Positions 10,483 to 20,277 of a stretch of 64,000 nt of DNA are shown in pieces. The stretch comes from Sphingomonadales bacterium (GTDB lineage Bacteria; Pseudomonadota; Alphaproteobacteria; Sphingomonadales; Govanellaceae), in NCBI GenBank assembly GCA_019455285.1, contig JACFMS010000001.1, positions 172,581 to 236,580 on the forward strand. Reading direction: 5' to 3'. The notes below the pieces were generated by a model, which had not been told where the DNA came from, searched no databases, and saw only the letters and a list, made by a program, of their open reading frames with translations. The translations under genes were made by a program, and so were the position numbers. Positions within the stretch are counted from its first letter, which is position 1. Every line of letters starts with the position of its first letter.

Positions 10483-11310
10483 TCACGCCGCCCGCTTGCG
10501 TTCGCGCCGCAACACTTCCGACGCCAGCCGCACGTAGGCCTGGCTGCCGGCGCACTTCAAGTCGTAAAGCAACGCCGGCTTGCCGTGAGACGGCGCCTCG
10601 GATATCCGCACGTTGCGCGGGATCACCGTGTCATAAACCTTGTCGCCGAGCACGCCGCGCACGTCCGCCGCCACCTGATCCGACAGCCGATTGCGGCGGT
10701 CGAACATGGTCAGCACCACGCCGAGGATTTCCAACTCGGGATTGAAATTAGCGCGCACCCGTTCCACGGTTTTCAAAAGCAGGCTCAAGCCTTCCAGGGC
10801 GAAAAACTCGCATTGCAGCGGCACCAGCACCGCGTCCGCCGCGGTCAGCGCGTTCAAGGTGATAAGGTTTAAGGACGGCGGACAGTCGATCAGCACATAA
10901 TCGTAATCATCGATGGCGTGATCGGCGTAAAGCGCGTCGCGCAGGCGAAAGCAGCGATGTTCGGCATCCACCAATTCCAATTCCGCCCCCGACAGATCGA
11001 CCGTGGACGGCACGATGGAAAGTTTGGGGATCGCGGTCGGTCGGGCTGATTCCCGCAATCCGGCGGCGCCGATCAGCAATTCATAGGAGGAATGCGCGCG
11101 GGAATTGCGGTCGATGCCAAGCCCGGTGGAAGCGTTGCCCTGGGGATCGAGGTCGACCACCAGCACCCGCCGGCCGATGGCGGCCAGCGCGGTGGCGAGA
11201 TTGATGGTGGTGGTGGTCTTGCCGACCCCGCCCTTCTGATTGGCGACCGCCACGATGCGGCGGCCGGGCGTGGGCATGGCGGCTAACGAGTCTGGCGAAC
11301 GATCAGGCAC
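10483..11310 (-). CDS. parA: chromosome partitioning ATPase ParA
   Basis: A 275-residue ParA (Soj) ATPase with the deviant Walker A KGGVGKT at 26-32 and the downstream DLDPQGNAST motif. It moves ParB-parS complexes by ATP-driven nucleoid binding. The start is a GTG at 11310 with GGGAG six bases upstream, overlapping the end of rsmG by 8 bp. Gene order rsmG-parA-parB is the classic origin-proximal arrangement. Confidence 0.95.
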   Translation of the reverse strand: MPDRSPDSLAAMPTPGRRIVAVANQKGGVGKTTTTINLATALAAIGRRVLVVDLDPQGNASTGLGIDRNSRAHSSYELLIGAAGLRESARPTAIPKLSIVPSTVDLSGAELELVDAEHRCFRLRDALYADHAIDDYDYVLIDCPPSLNLITLNALTAADAVLVPLQCEFFALEGLSLLLKTVERVRANFNPELEILGVVLTMFDRRNRLSDQVAADVRGVLGDKVYDTVIPRNVRISEAPSHGKPALLYDLKCAGSQAYVRLASEVLRRERKRAA

Positions 11311-11929
11311 GGCGCACTCCCTTTACCCGCAGCAAGCGTCCCCTTGGATCCGTGACGCTGGGGAAAATTTCCACCTGCATTTTCCAAGATTTTGTGGCTG
11401 CGGTCAATTCTTCATCAACATTTTGTCCCTTATGCACCACCGCTATGGTGTTTGGACCAAAGAACGGCTGCGCCAGGGCCAATAGTCTTGGCAACGGCGC
11501 ACAGGCGCGGGAAGTGATGACATCGAGGGGCGGCAATTTTAACTCCTCGATCCGCCCTTCGTGCACCTGAGCGTTGGCTTGGGTTTCTTGTATCACGGTC
11601 CGTAAAAAAAGGCACTTCTTTGGGCTCTTTTCCGCCAAATGCACCTCGCCACCGCCCATCAGGGCGATCACCAGCCCGGGCAGGCCCGCCCCCGACCCGA
11701 TATCCAGCCAACGCAAGGGCGGTCGGGCCGCGCGCCAGCCCGGCGCCAGGTCAAGAACCTGCGCCGAATCCCAGATATGCCGCCGCCACAGATCAGGGAT
11801 GGTGCTGGCCCCGATCAGGTTCAAGCGGTCATTCCATTCCAGAAGCAAACGAACGTAGTGCCGCAGGCGATCCAATGTTTCACGTGAAACATCGGTCTTT
11901 TGACGAAAATCCTCGGGTCCGAAGGTCAT
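11303..11929 (-). CDS. rsmG: 16S rRNA (guanine-527-N7)-methyltransferase RsmG
   Basis: A SAM-dependent methyltransferase (GidB) of 208 residues that modifies G527 of 16S rRNA. SAM motif I is LDIGSGAGLPGLVIAL. The frame is open to 11968, inside mnmG, but the ATG at 11929 gives the canonical N-terminus MTFGPEDF and begins 7 bp after the mnmG stop. No strong ribosome-binding site is visible, so translational coupling to mnmG is likely. A perfect parS lies inside the coding sequence and encodes the peptide VSRET. Confidence 0.92.
   Translation of the reverse strand: MTFGPEDFRQKTDVSRETLDRLRHYVRLLLEWNDRLNLIGASTIPDLWRRHIWDSAQVLDLAPGWRAARPPLRWLDIGSGAGLPGLVIALMGGGEVHLAEKSPKKCLFLRTVIQETQANAQVHEGRIEELKLPPLDVITSRACAPLPRLLALAQPFFGPNTIAVVHKGQNVDEELTAATKSWKMQVEIFPSVTDPRGRLLRVKGVRRA
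11876..11891. other. parS centromere site inside rsmG
   Basis: The perfect 16-bp palindrome TGTTTCACGTGAAACA matches the conserved bacterial parS consensus bound by ParB. It lies within the first 20 codons of rsmG, where on the minus strand it encodes Val-Ser-Arg-Glu-Thr. It is about 9.5 kb from the proposed origin. Confidence 0.96.
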
Positions 11930-11936
11930 GGATGGA

Positions 11937-13802
11937 TCAGGCTGATAGGCGCTGCGCGCGCCGAACATGGGCCAGAAGCGCGCTCAAGGCCGCCGGGGTC
12001 ACCCCCGCCAACCGGGAAGCCGCCCCCAGGGTCGCCGGTCGCCCGGCCTTGAGCTTTTCCCGCACTTCCGTCGACAGGCCGCCGACGGCGTCGTAATCAA
12101 GGTCTGCCGGCAGCCGCAGCGCCTCATCCTTGCGGAAAGCAACGATATCCGCCTCCTGCCGGCTCAAGTATCCCCGGTAGAGCGCATCGATTTCCACCTG
12201 CTCCACCAGCGCCGGCGCGATGCGGCCCAAAGCCTCCGGCCAGATGTCCCGTAGCCGCGCAAAGCTGATATCGGGGTAACTCAACAGCTCCAGCGCCGTA
12301 CGCCGGATACCGTCGAGATTGACCTTGAGCCCCGCCCGCGCCGCCTCGCTGGGTGTCAAAGAGACGCCGCTCAGCGCCTGGCGCGCGGCGGCCAAGGCCG
12401 CCATTTTGGTCTCGAACGCCTTATGTCGGGAGGCGCCCACGCACCCCAGGGCCGCGCCCAGGGCCGTCAGCCGCTGATCGGCGTTATCGGCCCGTAAACT
12501 CAGGCGATATTCGGCCCGGGAGGTGAACATGCGATAAGGCTCGCTGACGCCGTGGGTGATCAGGTCGTCGATGAGAACACCGATATAGGCGTCGGCACGA
12601 TCGAGCATGAAGGGCTCCGGCCGTCCGCCCGCCCGCAGCGCCGCGTTAAGCCCCGCCATCAATCCCTGCGCCGCCGCTTCCTCGTAACCGGTGGTGCCGT
12701 TGATCTGGCCGGCCAGGAACAGCCCCGGCGCGCGGCGGGTTTCTAGGCTGGGAGTCAATTCCCGAGGGTCCACGTAGTCGTATTCAATGGCATAGCCGGG
12801 GCGCAACACGCGCACCCTCTCCAACCCCGGAATGGTGGCCAGCAATTCCAGCTGCACCTCCTCAGGGAGCGAGGTGGAGATCCCGTTGGGATAGACGGTA
12901 ACGTCGTCAAGTCCTTCCGGTTCCAGGAAAATCTGGTGGCTGTCCTTGTCGGAAAAGCGCACCACCTTGTCCTCGATGGAGGGACAGTAGCGCGGTCCCC
13001 GGCCGGCGATGGCGCCGGCATACATCGGCGCACGGTGCAGGTTGGCGCGGATAATGTCGTGGGTGCGCGCCGTGGTGCGGGTGATGTGGCAGACCACTTG
13101 CGGGGTGGTAATGGCGGTGGTCAGAAAGGAAAACGGCGTCGGCGGATCATCGCCAAGCTGCACCTCCAGCCCGGCCCAATCGATGGTGCGGCCATCAAGC
13201 CGCGCCGGGGTACCGGTCTTCAGCCGTCCCAAGGCAAAGCCCAGGCGGGACAAGGTTTGACTTAAGCCCAGCGCCGGCGGTTCGCCGACCCGGCCGGCCG
13301 GCGTCTGGCGCTCGCCGATGTGGATGACGCCGCGCAAGAAAGTACCGGTGGTCAGCACCACCGCGCCGGCGCGGATGGTCTCACCCGCCGCCGTCACCAC
13401 GCCGGCGACCCGGCCCTGATCCAGTATGAGGTCTTCCACCACCGCCGCGCGAACCGTCAAATTGGCATAATTCAAGAGCAACTCTTGCATCGCCGCCCGG
13501 TACAGCTGGCGGTCGGCCTGAGCCCGGGGGCCGCGCACCGCCGGGCCCTTGCGGCGGTTCAAGAGACGGAACTGAATGCCGGCGGCATCCGCCACCCGGC
13601 CCATGACGCCATCAAGGGCGTCAATCTCCCGCACCAGATGGCCTTTTCCCAGGCCGCCAATGGCCGGATTGCAGGACATCTCGCCAATGGTTTCGATCTT
13701 GTGGGTGAGAAGCAGCGTACGCGCGCCCAGCCGCGCCGCCGCCGCCGCCGCCTCGCAGCCGGCGTGACCCGCCCCGATCACAATGACGTCGAATGTTGGC
13801 AT
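11937..13802 (-). CDS. mnmG: tRNA uridine-5-carboxymethylaminomethyl modification enzyme MnmG
   Basis: A 621-residue FAD protein (GidA) that with MnmE installs cmnm5 groups at U34 of certain tRNAs. The N-terminal Rossmann motif [20 protein letters not shown] is at about 7-26, followed by [23 protein letters not shown], a hallmark block. The C-terminal helical domain that contacts MnmE and tRNA is complete. The start ATG has GAGG nearby (AAGAGGGCGGG). It lies between mnmE, from which it is separated by a parS site, and rsmG. Confidence 0.96.
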   Translation of the reverse strand: MPTFDVIVIGAGHAGCEAAAAAARLGARTLLLTHKIETIGEMSCNPAIGGLGKGHLVREIDALDGVMGRVADAAGIQFRLLNRRKGPAVRGPRAQADRQLYRAAMQELLLNYANLTVRAAVVEDLILDQGRVAGVVTAAGETIRAGAVVLTTGTFLRGVIHIGERQTPAGRVGEPPALGLSQTLSRLGFALGRLKTGTPARLDGRTIDWAGLEVQLGDDPPTPFSFLTTAITTPQVVCHITRTTARTHDIIRANLHRAPMYAGAIAGRGPRYCPSIEDKVVRFSDKDSHQIFLEPEGLDDVTVYPNGISTSLPEEVQLELLATIPGLERVRVLRPGYAIEYDYVDPRELTPSLETRRAPGLFLAGQINGTTGYEEAAAQGLMAGLNAALRAGGRPEPFMLDRADAYIGVLIDDLITHGVSEPYRMFTSRAEYRLSLRADNADQRLTALGAALGCVGASRHKAFETKMAALAAARQALSGVSLTPSEAARAGLKVNLDGIRRTALELLSYPDISFARLRDIWPEALGRIAPALVEQVEIDALYRGYLSRQEADIVAFRKDEALRLPADLDYDAVGGLSTEVREKLKAGRPATLGAASRLAGVTPAALSALLAHVRRAQRLSA

Positions 13803-13864
13803 CCCGCCCTCTTTAGTGGCGGCGCACTCTACGCCAAACCGCCATCAGGGTCAAAGCCCGGCGA

Positions 13865-13880
13865 TGTTTCACGTGAAACA
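13865..13880. other. parS centromere site between mnmE and mnmG
   Basis: A second perfect copy of TGTTTCACGTGAAACA lies in the 79-bp gap between mnmG and mnmE, one base beyond the mnmE stop codon. It is about 2.0 kb from the first parS and about 7.5 kb from the proposed origin. Paired parS sites in this gene cluster are typical of alphaproteobacterial origin regions. Confidence 0.96.
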
Positions 13881-13881
13881 T

Positions 13882-15207
13882 CTATTTACCGATACAGAAC
13901 TCAGCAAAAATCGTTCCCAGTACGTCCTCCACCTCGACCCGGCCGGTAACCCGACCCAGGGCGCGGGCGGCCAGCCGCAAGTCTTCCGCCTGCAATTCAA
14001 GCTCCTTCGGTGCGGCCAAAAAGGCCGCCAGATAGGCCACCGCTTCCGTCAAGGCCTGGCGATGCCGCTGGCGGGTGATCACCGCCGTCTCGCCGCCGCC
14101 TAAAGACGTTTCCGCCCGCCGGCAGAGCGCCGCCATCAACGCGTCAATCCCGACGCCGGTACGAACCGATACGGCGATGACGTCGCCCGGCGGTTGATTG
14201 GCCAAGAGATCGCTTTTCGATACCACCAGCAGCGCGCCCGGTCCCTCGGCGTAACCCTGCACCGCCGCCGGGATGGCCGGCCAGACGTCGGCGGGAATCA
14301 GCACCAGCCGCAGATCCGCCTCCTCGGCCCGGACATGGGCGCGGCGGATGCCTTCGCTTTCCACCTCATCGCCACCTTCCCGCAGACCGGCGGTATCCAC
14401 CAGGGTCACCGGCAGGCCCTCAAGGTCAAGATGCACCTCCAGAGCATCCCGGGTGGTGCCGGCGCGGGCCGAGACGATGGCCACGTCCCTTTTAGCTAAC
14501 GCGTTGAGAAGACTTGATTTTCCTGAATTAGGCTCACCCAGGATGGCAATCTCGAAACCGTCCCGCAGGCGCTCTCCCCGCCGTTCGTCGGTCAGCGCCT
14601 GCATGATCTCCAGACGCAAGGCGTCGACCTCCGGGCGGGCCCGCGCCGCCACCTCTTCCGGCACCTCCTCATCGGCAAAGTCGATGGCGGCCTCCACGTA
14701 GGCCAGCGCCGACAACAGCCACTGCCGCCAGCCGTCGTAGACCGCCGCCAGCTCGCCCCGCGCCTGGCGCAAGGCCTGGCGGCGCTGGGCCTCGGTTTCG
14801 GCGGCGATGAGGTCGGCCAACCCCTCCACCGCCGTCAGGTCCAGTCGGCCGTTGTCGAAGGCGCGGCGGGTAAACTCGCCCGCCTCCGCCAGCCGGGCGC
14901 CCGGCACCTGGGCGATGGCAGCCAGCACCGCCGCCACCACCGCCGGCCCGCCATGCACATGAAACTCCACCACATCCTCCCCGGTGAAGCTTCTAGGACT
15001 TTGAAAGTAAATGACAATTCCCTCATCCAAGAGACCGTTGTCCGGCCCCTGGCGAAGTTGTCTTAACGCCGCGCGGCGGGGCGGCGGGCAGGAGCCGGCG
15101 AGAGCTTCGGCAACCGAGACGGCGGCTGGTCCCGATACCCGGATCACCGCCACGCCGGCGCGGCCACGGCCAGAGGCAAGGGCAAAGATGGTGTCGGCGG
15201 CGCTCAT
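13882..15207 (-). CDS. mnmE: tRNA modification GTPase MnmE
   Basis: A 441-residue TrmE/MnmE GTPase, the partner of MnmG in wobble-uridine modification. The N-terminal formyl-tetrahydrofolate-binding domain is followed by an inserted G domain with G1 GEPNSGKS at 224-231, a DTAG G3 motif and an SKSD G4 motif. The C-terminal catalytic motif CIGK is intact at the last four residues. Its ATG overlaps the ferredoxin gene by 4 bp. Confidence 0.95.
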   Translation of the reverse strand: MSAADTIFALASGRGRAGVAVIRVSGPAAVSVAEALAGSCPPPRRAALRQLRQGPDNGLLDEGIVIYFQSPRSFTGEDVVEFHVHGGPAVVAAVLAAIAQVPGARLAEAGEFTRRAFDNGRLDLTAVEGLADLIAAETEAQRRQALRQARGELAAVYDGWRQWLLSALAYVEAAIDFADEEVPEEVAARARPEVDALRLEIMQALTDERRGERLRDGFEIAILGEPNSGKSSLLNALAKRDVAIVSARAGTTRDALEVHLDLEGLPVTLVDTAGLREGGDEVESEGIRRAHVRAEEADLRLVLIPADVWPAIPAAVQGYAEGPGALLVVSKSDLLANQPPGDVIAVSVRTGVGIDALMAALCRRAETSLGGGETAVITRQRHRQALTEAVAYLAAFLAAPKELELQAEDLRLAARALGRVTGRVEVEDVLGTIFAEFCIGK

Positions 15208-15542
15208 GTCTGGCGCGGCGGCCCATCCTCCGGCTTCAGCAGCAGGCGCGCCACTGGCCGGCCGGCCACGAGATGGCTTTCGAGAATTTCGTCGATATCG
15301 GCCTTGCTGCGGTAGGTATACCAGACCCCTTCCGGATAGATCACCAAGATCGGCCCCAACTCGCAGCGATCAAGGCACAAAGCGCCGTTGATGCGCACGT
15401 TTTTCAACCCCAGCGCCTGGGCGCGGTCTTTCATGTAATTACGCAGCAGCGCCGCCCCCTTATACTGGCAGCAGCCGCGGGGATGGCCGGCGGCGCGGCT
15501 GTTGACGCAGCAAAAGACATGGGCGTCGAAATAGGGCTTCAT
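15204..15542 (-). CDS. thioredoxin-like [2Fe-2S] ferredoxin
   Basis: A 112-residue thioredoxin-fold ferredoxin. Cysteine pattern: Cys11, Cys24, Cys56 and Cys60 (extra Cys at 12 and 25), matching the C-x12-C ... C-x3-C ligand set of this family (CLDRCELGP around 56-64). It is an electron carrier of unknown partner. The gene overlaps mnmE by 4 bp and follows the DUF6489 gene by 11 bp, so the three are probably co-transcribed. A link to tRNA modification is only suggested by position. Confidence 0.88.
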   Translation of the reverse strand: MKPYFDAHVFCCVNSRAAGHPRGCCQYKGAALLRNYMKDRAQALGLKNVRINGALCLDRCELGPILVIYPEGVWYTYRSKADIDEILESHLVAGRPVARLLLKPEDGPPRQT

Positions 15543-15553
15543 CGCCGCCGGAC

Positions 15554-15793
15554 CTATTTCTCAGCCGTCCCGCCGGGCGGGGTCCAAAACATTTTCTGCA
15601 GGCTTTCCCAGGCCTTGCCGCCGGCGGGCATCCACAGCTTCATAAGCTTCTCCAAGTCCTCGGCGGACAGCCCCTCGGCCATCCGGCGGCGCATTTCCTC
15701 CACCACCGTTTCCTGTAGTTTTTCCATATCAGGCAGGCCGAAAAAGCGCCGTGCTTCTTCCGGCGTACAGTCGATATTGATGGTCACTTTCAC
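15554..15793 (-). CDS. small conserved protein (DUF6489-like)
   Basis: A 79-residue protein read from a GTG at 15793 that has GGGAG nine bases upstream. The longer ATG frame starting at 15835 has no such site. It begins VKVTINIDCTPEEARRFFGLPD, resembling small alphaproteobacterial DUF6489 proteins often seen with phasin-like or polyhydroxyalkanoate contexts. The middle, KLQETVVEEMRRRMAEGL, is amphipathic helix. Function is unknown; it heads the mnmE cluster here. Confidence 0.75.
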   Translation of the reverse strand: MKVTINIDCTPEEARRFFGLPDMEKLQETVVEEMRRRMAEGLSAEDLEKLMKLWMPAGGKAWESLQKMFWTPPGGTAEK

Positions 15794-15861
15794 GTGGATT
15801 TGCTCCCGCTTTAAACAGCCGTTCGAGAATTGCAATTGCGAAACGTTCTCGATTGTTCTAG

Positions 15862-15867
15862 ATTATA
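15862..15867 (-). promoter_or_regulatory. candidate -10 box for the DUF6489-ferredoxin-mnmE operon
   Basis: A perfect TATAAT on the minus strand lies about 70 bp upstream of the GTG start at 15793. The -35 region at 17 bp spacing is poor. The remaining gap up to ogt at 16072 holds a weak hairpin (CCCTTT 15938-15943 with AAAGGG 15956-15961) and nothing else I can identify. Confidence 0.4.
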
Positions 15868-16071
15868 GGGCAAGACCCTGCCGCGTCTTCGCTGATGCCT
15901 CAACTTCATCAGATCGACAAGCAAAAAAGGGTCGTTTCCCTTTACCGCACAGAGGAAAGGGTAATTTACTCCGCCAGGGAAAATGAGCTTGACCGTTCAA
16001 CCGGCTGAGTAGGCCTTCTTGATAACATAAGATCGAAGATTCGGGGGGCCGGTCTCGCGGAGTTTAGGGCT

Positions 16072-16566
16072 ATGTGTCACCTGTCATTCCATTCTCCCGT
16101 GGGCGATATGACGCTGTTTGAAGAGGACGGCGCGATTTTCGCCCTGGAATGGGGCTGGGCCTGTTCGCAGGATCCTTCTCCCACCCTGCTGCAAGCCAAG
16201 GAATTCCTGGACGCCTATTTCGACGGCGAAGCCCTGGATCATGGCCTGCCGCTCAAGCCCAAGGGCACAGCTTTTCAACATCGAGTATGGGATGCCTTGC
16301 GTCAGATCCCTTACGGCGCGACCTTGACCTATACCGCGCTCGCCGAGCGGGTGGGCAGTCACGCCCGCGCCATCGGCTCCGCCTGCGGCAACAATCCCAT
16401 TCCCATCCTCATCCCCTGCCATCGGGTGCTGGGCAGCAACGGCGCGCTGACCGGCTACAGCGGCGAGGGCGGCCTGGAAACCAAGGCCGCGCTGCTGATG
16501 TTGGAAGGCGCATCCTTCAAGCATCAACCCACCTTCGCCATGCCCGGCATCACGCGCTCCTGGTGA
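16072..16566 (+). CDS. ogt: methylated-DNA--[protein]-cysteine S-methyltransferase
   Basis: A 164-residue O6-alkylguanine-DNA alkyltransferase that repairs alkylated bases by suicidal transfer to a cysteine. The active-site motif is PCHRVLGSNG with Cys116, and the upstream GSACGNNPIPILI block (helix-turn-helix and Asn hinge) is typical. The N-terminal domain is short but present. It appears to be a single gene with its own promoter, followed 66 bp later by a dienelactone hydrolase. Confidence 0.93.
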   Translation: MCHLSFHSPVGDMTLFEEDGAIFALEWGWACSQDPSPTLLQAKEFLDAYFDGEALDHGLPLKPKGTAFQHRVWDALRQIPYGATLTYTALAERVGSHARAIGSACGNNPIPILIPCHRVLGSNGALTGYSGEGGLETKAALLMLEGASFKHQPTFAMPGITRSW

Positions 16567-16632
16567 CAGGTCCGCTCGCAGCCGTTAGATTATCCCGGCA
16601 AAAAATGTTCGCACGAGAGGGAGACATCTGGC

Positions 16633-17337
16633 GTGACTGGCAAGAAAATTAACATTGCCGCCGATGACGGCGGTTCGTTCACAGGCTATCTGGCGACCCC
16701 GGCGTCGGGCAGCGGCCCCGGCGTTATCGTCATTCAGGAAATCTTCGGCATCAATCCCAACATTCGCGCCATTGCCAACCGCCTGGCGGCCAACGGCTTT
16801 TTCGCCCTGGCACCGGATCTGTTCTGGCGGCAGGAGGCGGGCGTTGAACTGGATCCCGGCGTAGAGGCCGATTGGAACCGCGCCTTCAAGTTCTATCAGG
16901 GCTTTGACAACGACAAGGGCATCGAAGACCTAAAGAGCGCCATGAAAAGCTTGCGCGCGCTCAATGGCGCCACCGGCAAGGTCGGCTGTCAGGGCTATTG
17001 CCTGGGGGGGTTGCTGGCCTATCTGATGGCCACCCGCTCCGACATCGACGCCGCGGTGGGCTATTACGGCGTTGGCATCGACGGCAAGGTCAATGAAGCG
17101 AAAAACATCAAAAAGCCGCTGATGCTGCACATCGCCCAGGCCGATGCCTTCGTCGACGCCACGGCCCAGGCGGCGGTGCATCGGGCCTTGGACGGGAACC
17201 CCCTGGTCACCCTTCACGATTACGCCGGCATGAACCATGCCTTCGCCCGGCCGGGCGGCGATAACTATGATAAAACCCAGGCCGATCTAGCCGACCGGCG
17301 CAGCCTGGAGTTTTTGAGTAAGCATTTAAAGAGATAG
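16633..17337 (+). CDS. dienelactone hydrolase family protein
   Basis: A 234-residue alpha/beta hydrolase of the dienelactone hydrolase family. The catalytic triad is visible: Cys123 in GYCLGG, Asp171 in HIAQADAFVD and His202 in GMNHAFARPG. The start is a GTG with GGGAG nine bases upstream. True dienelactone hydrolases open lactones in chloroaromatic breakdown, but most chromosomal homologues have unknown ester substrates. No aromatic-degradation genes are nearby, so the substrate is open. Confidence 0.88.
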   Translation: MTGKKINIAADDGGSFTGYLATPASGSGPGVIVIQEIFGINPNIRAIANRLAANGFFALAPDLFWRQEAGVELDPGVEADWNRAFKFYQGFDNDKGIEDLKSAMKSLRALNGATGKVGCQGYCLGGLLAYLMATRSDIDAAVGYYGVGIDGKVNEAKNIKKPLMLHIAQADAFVDATAQAAVHRALDGNPLVTLHDYAGMNHAFARPGGDNYDKTQADLADRRSLEFLSKHLKR

Positions 17338-17342
17338 CCGCC

Positions 17343-18599
17343 CTACTGGTTCATGGATTCGAAGAAGTCTTCGTTGTTCTTCGTTTCCTTGACCTTGCTG
17401 ATCAGGAACTCGATGGCGTCCACGGTGCCCATGGGCATCAGGATGCGGCGCAACACCCACATCTTCGACAGAATGCCCTTGGCCACCAACAGCTCTTCCT
17501 TGCGGGTGCCCGATTTGGAGATGTCGATGGAGGGGAAGATGCGCTTGTCGGCGATCTTGCGGTCGAGCACGATTTCCGAGTTGCCGGTGCCCTTGAACTC
17601 TTCAAAGATCACCTCGTCCATGCGGCTGCCGGTATCAATCAGGGCGGTGGCGATGATGGTCAAGGAACCGCCTTCTTCGATGTTGCGCGCCGCGCCGAAG
17701 AAGCGCTTGGGCCGCTGCAGGGCGTTGGCGTCGACGCCGCCGGTCAAGACCTTGCCTGAGGACGGCACCACGGTGTTATAAGCGCGCGCCAGGCGGGTGA
17801 TGGAATCGAGGAGAATCACCACGTCGCGCTTGTGTTCGATCAGCCTTTTGGCCTTTTCGATCACCATTTCCGCCACCTGGACGTGGCGCGAGGCCGGCTC
17901 GTCGAAGGTCGAGCTGACCACCTCGCCCTTCACCGAGCGCTGCATGTCGGTTACTTCTTCCGGCCGCTCGTCGATCAATAGCACGATCAGAAACACTTCC
18001 GGATGATTGGCGGTGATGGCGTGGGCAATGTTCTGGAGGAGCACCGTCTTGCCGGTGCGGGGCGGGGCGACGATCAGCGCCCGCTGGCCTTTGCCCAAGG
18101 GCGCGACGATGTCGATCACCCGGGCGGAGAGGTCTTCCGAGGTCGGATCGCCGATGTCCAGGCGCAGCCGTTCATCGGGGTAAAGCGGGGTCAAACTGTC
18201 GAAATGGACCTTGTGGCGGGCCTTTTCCGGCTCCTCGTAGTTGATCGAGGTGACCTTGAGGAGGGCGAAATAACGCTCGCCTTCCTTGGGCGCGCGGATG
18301 ACGCCTTCCACGGTGTCGCCGGTACGCAGCCCAAAGCGGCGGATCTGGCTGGGGCTGACATAGATGTCGTCGGGACCGGCGAGATAGTTGGCCTCCGGCG
18401 CGCGCAGGAAGCCGAAGCCGTCCTGCAGCACCTCGATGACGCCGCTGGCGGAAATTTCGGTGTCGCTGTCCGCCAGCTTCTTCAGGATGGCGAACATCAT
18501 GTCCTGTTTCCTGAGCGTGCTGGCGTTTTCGACCTCAAGCTGTTCAGCCAAGGACAAAAGCTCCGACGGCGGCTTAGTCTTCAATTCATGGAGGTTCAT
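17343..18599 (-). CDS. rho: transcription termination factor Rho
   Basis: A 418-residue hexameric RNA helicase that ends transcription. The N-terminal RNA-binding cold-shock-like domain contains [37 protein letters not shown] (read in parts), and Walker A is APPRTGKT at 178-185. The Q- and R-loop regions ([40 protein letters not shown] in parts) are intact. Length matches E. coli Rho. It lies downstream of the hem genes on the origin's left arm. The 212-bp leader between it and hemJ shows no feature I can name. Confidence 0.97.
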   Translation of the reverse strand: MNLHELKTKPPSELLSLAEQLEVENASTLRKQDMMFAILKKLADSDTEISASGVIEVLQDGFGFLRAPEANYLAGPDDIYVSPSQIRRFGLRTGDTVEGVIRAPKEGERYFALLKVTSINYEEPEKARHKVHFDSLTPLYPDERLRLDIGDPTSEDLSARVIDIVAPLGKGQRALIVAPPRTGKTVLLQNIAHAITANHPEVFLIVLLIDERPEEVTDMQRSVKGEVVSSTFDEPASRHVQVAEMVIEKAKRLIEHKRDVVILLDSITRLARAYNTVVPSSGKVLTGGVDANALQRPKRFFGAARNIEEGGSLTIIATALIDTGSRMDEVIFEEFKGTGNSEIVLDRKIADKRIFPSIDISKSGTRKEELLVAKGILSKMWVLRRILMPMGTVDAIEFLISKVKETKNNEDFFESMNQ

Positions 18600-18811
18600 G
18601 GGTGACGGCTGTTCTTAAAGCTGGAATGATTGGGGAAAAAGCGACCAGGAGTTGGACCGCCCGGGGGGGACTGGGAACGCCGCCACCGTGGTGACGGCCG
18701 GAACGGTCAAAAAAGTGCGGGCTGGCTAGACGCCCATTATCGATAGATTGGTTGAGGAAGGATTAATGACCGCGCCCGCTTGGGAAGTCAAGGGCTTCTA
18801 TCACCCGCCAA

Positions 18812-19258
18812 CTAAAACGGCTTGACCACCACCATGATGACGATAACGATCATCAGCACCGTCGGCACCTCATTCATCAGACGGTAGAAACGAGCGCTGT
18901 GGGGGTTTTGATCGCGCTCGAAGGCGCGCCGCCAGCGCGACAGGAAACCGTGATAGGCGGTCATCAGAAACAGCGCCGTCAACTTGACGTGAATCCAGCC
19001 CGCCGACCAGTCGACGACGCCGGGGGTGATGAGGAGCAAGCCGCCAAACAGGAAGGCGGCCAGCATCGCCGGATTGATGATGATACGCATCAGCCGCCGT
19101 TCCATGACCTTAAACAGCTCGGACGCCGGCGTGCCCGGCGCGACATCGGCGTGGTAGACGTAAAGCCGCGGCAGATAGAACATGCCGGCCATCCAGGCGA
19201 TCACCGAGATGATATGAAAAGCCCGCAGCCAGAAATACCATTCGTTGAGGATGTTCAT
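18812..19258 (-). CDS. hemJ: protoporphyrinogen IX oxidase HemJ
   Basis: A 148-residue membrane protein with about four transmembrane helices, the HemJ/UPF0093 family. It oxidises protoporphyrinogen IX to protoporphyrin IX, the step before HemH. The N-terminal block WLRAFHIISVIAWMAGMFYLPRLYVYH contains the conserved His15 and His36. The ATG at 19258 overlaps the hemH stop as ATGA and has GGGAG six bases before it; a longer start at 19273 is less likely. The hemE-hemH-hemJ order makes a late-haem operon. Confidence 0.92.
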   Translation of the reverse strand: MNILNEWYFWLRAFHIISVIAWMAGMFYLPRLYVYHADVAPGTPASELFKVMERRLMRIIINPAMLAAFLFGGLLLITPGVVDWSAGWIHVKLTALFLMTAYHGFLSRWRRAFERDQNPHSARFYRLMNEVPTVLMIVIVIMVVVKPF

Positions 19259-20277
19259 CTCGTTCTCCCGCACACCGCGCCTTCTGGACAGCGCCAGTGA
19301 TCCTGCCGGCGATCGCCCAAGGCGTCCGTCACCAGATCGCCGAGGGCGGCGATGAACGCCGGCGCGACGCTCAAGGTCGGCGCCCGAAGGTAGCGATCAA
19401 CGCCCGAGGCTTCTGCAAGATGACGGTATTCGATGTCAAGCTCGACCAGGGTTTCCGAATGTTCGCTGACAAAAGAAATTGGAATGAGCGCCACCGTCTT
19501 GCCGTCGCGCCCGGCGCGGCGCAGTTCCTCCTCGGTGGCGGGACCGATCCACTTCAACGGCCCGACCCGGCTTTGATAACACACCACCGCGTCGATGCCG
19601 CCGCCCATGGCTTGTACGATTTCGCGCACCGTTGCCGCCACTTGCGCAGGATAAGGATCGCCGCGCTTGACGATGCGCTCCGGCAGTCCATGCGCGGAAA
19701 ACAGAAAGCGCACGTGAGAAAGATCGGACACGCCGGCGTCGCCGAGGGTTTTCTCGATCAGCGTTTTATGGGCGGCAATGAAGCCGGGATGGGTGGGATA
19801 GCAGCAAATAGTATGGCTTGGCAGATTCAAGCCCGCTGCGGCGCGATGCCAGTCGCGGATCGATGACGCCGTGGTGCTGGTGGAAAATTGCGGATAAAGC
19901 GGCAGCAGCACCACTTCCTTCACGCCCGCCCGCCGTAGTTCAGACACAGCCTCATCAGCAAAGGGATGCCAATAGCGCATGGCGACGGCGACATGAGCGT
20001 CAACGCCGCGGCTCTCTAGCAGCATGGTCAAGGCGCGGGCCTGGGCCGTGGTTTCAGCAACCAGCGGCGACGCGCCGCCCAGTTGGCGGTAAATCTCTTG
20101 CGCGATGGGGGCGCGACGCCGGGAAATGAACTTCGCCAGCAAATAGCGGATCGGCGTCGGCGCGCCGATGATGGCAGGATCGTTAAAGAGGTTGAACAGA
20201 AACGGCTCCACCGCCTCCAGGCGGTCGGGCCCGCCGAGATTGAACAAGACGACGCCGATTTTTCCTTGGCTTATCAC
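19255..20277 (-). CDS. hemH: ferrochelatase
   Basis: A 340-residue HemH that inserts Fe2+ into protoporphyrin IX. The family start GVVLFNLGGPD is at about 8-18, and the metal-binding catalytic His196 lies in FSAHGLPERIVKRGDPY. Motifs PLYPQFSTSTT and ISFVSEHSETLVELDIEY are also present. It overlaps hemE and hemJ by 4 bp each, indicating tight translational coupling. Confidence 0.95.
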   Translation of the reverse strand: MISQGKIGVVLFNLGGPDRLEAVEPFLFNLFNDPAIIGAPTPIRYLLAKFISRRRAPIAQEIYRQLGGASPLVAETTAQARALTMLLESRGVDAHVAVAMRYWHPFADEAVSELRRAGVKEVVLLPLYPQFSTSTTASSIRDWHRAAAGLNLPSHTICCYPTHPGFIAAHKTLIEKTLGDAGVSDLSHVRFLFSAHGLPERIVKRGDPYPAQVAATVREIVQAMGGGIDAVVCYQSRVGPLKWIGPATEEELRRAGRDGKTVALIPISFVSEHSETLVELDIEYRHLAEASGVDRYLRAPTLSVAPAFIAALGDLVTDALGDRRQDHWRCPEGAVCGRTR

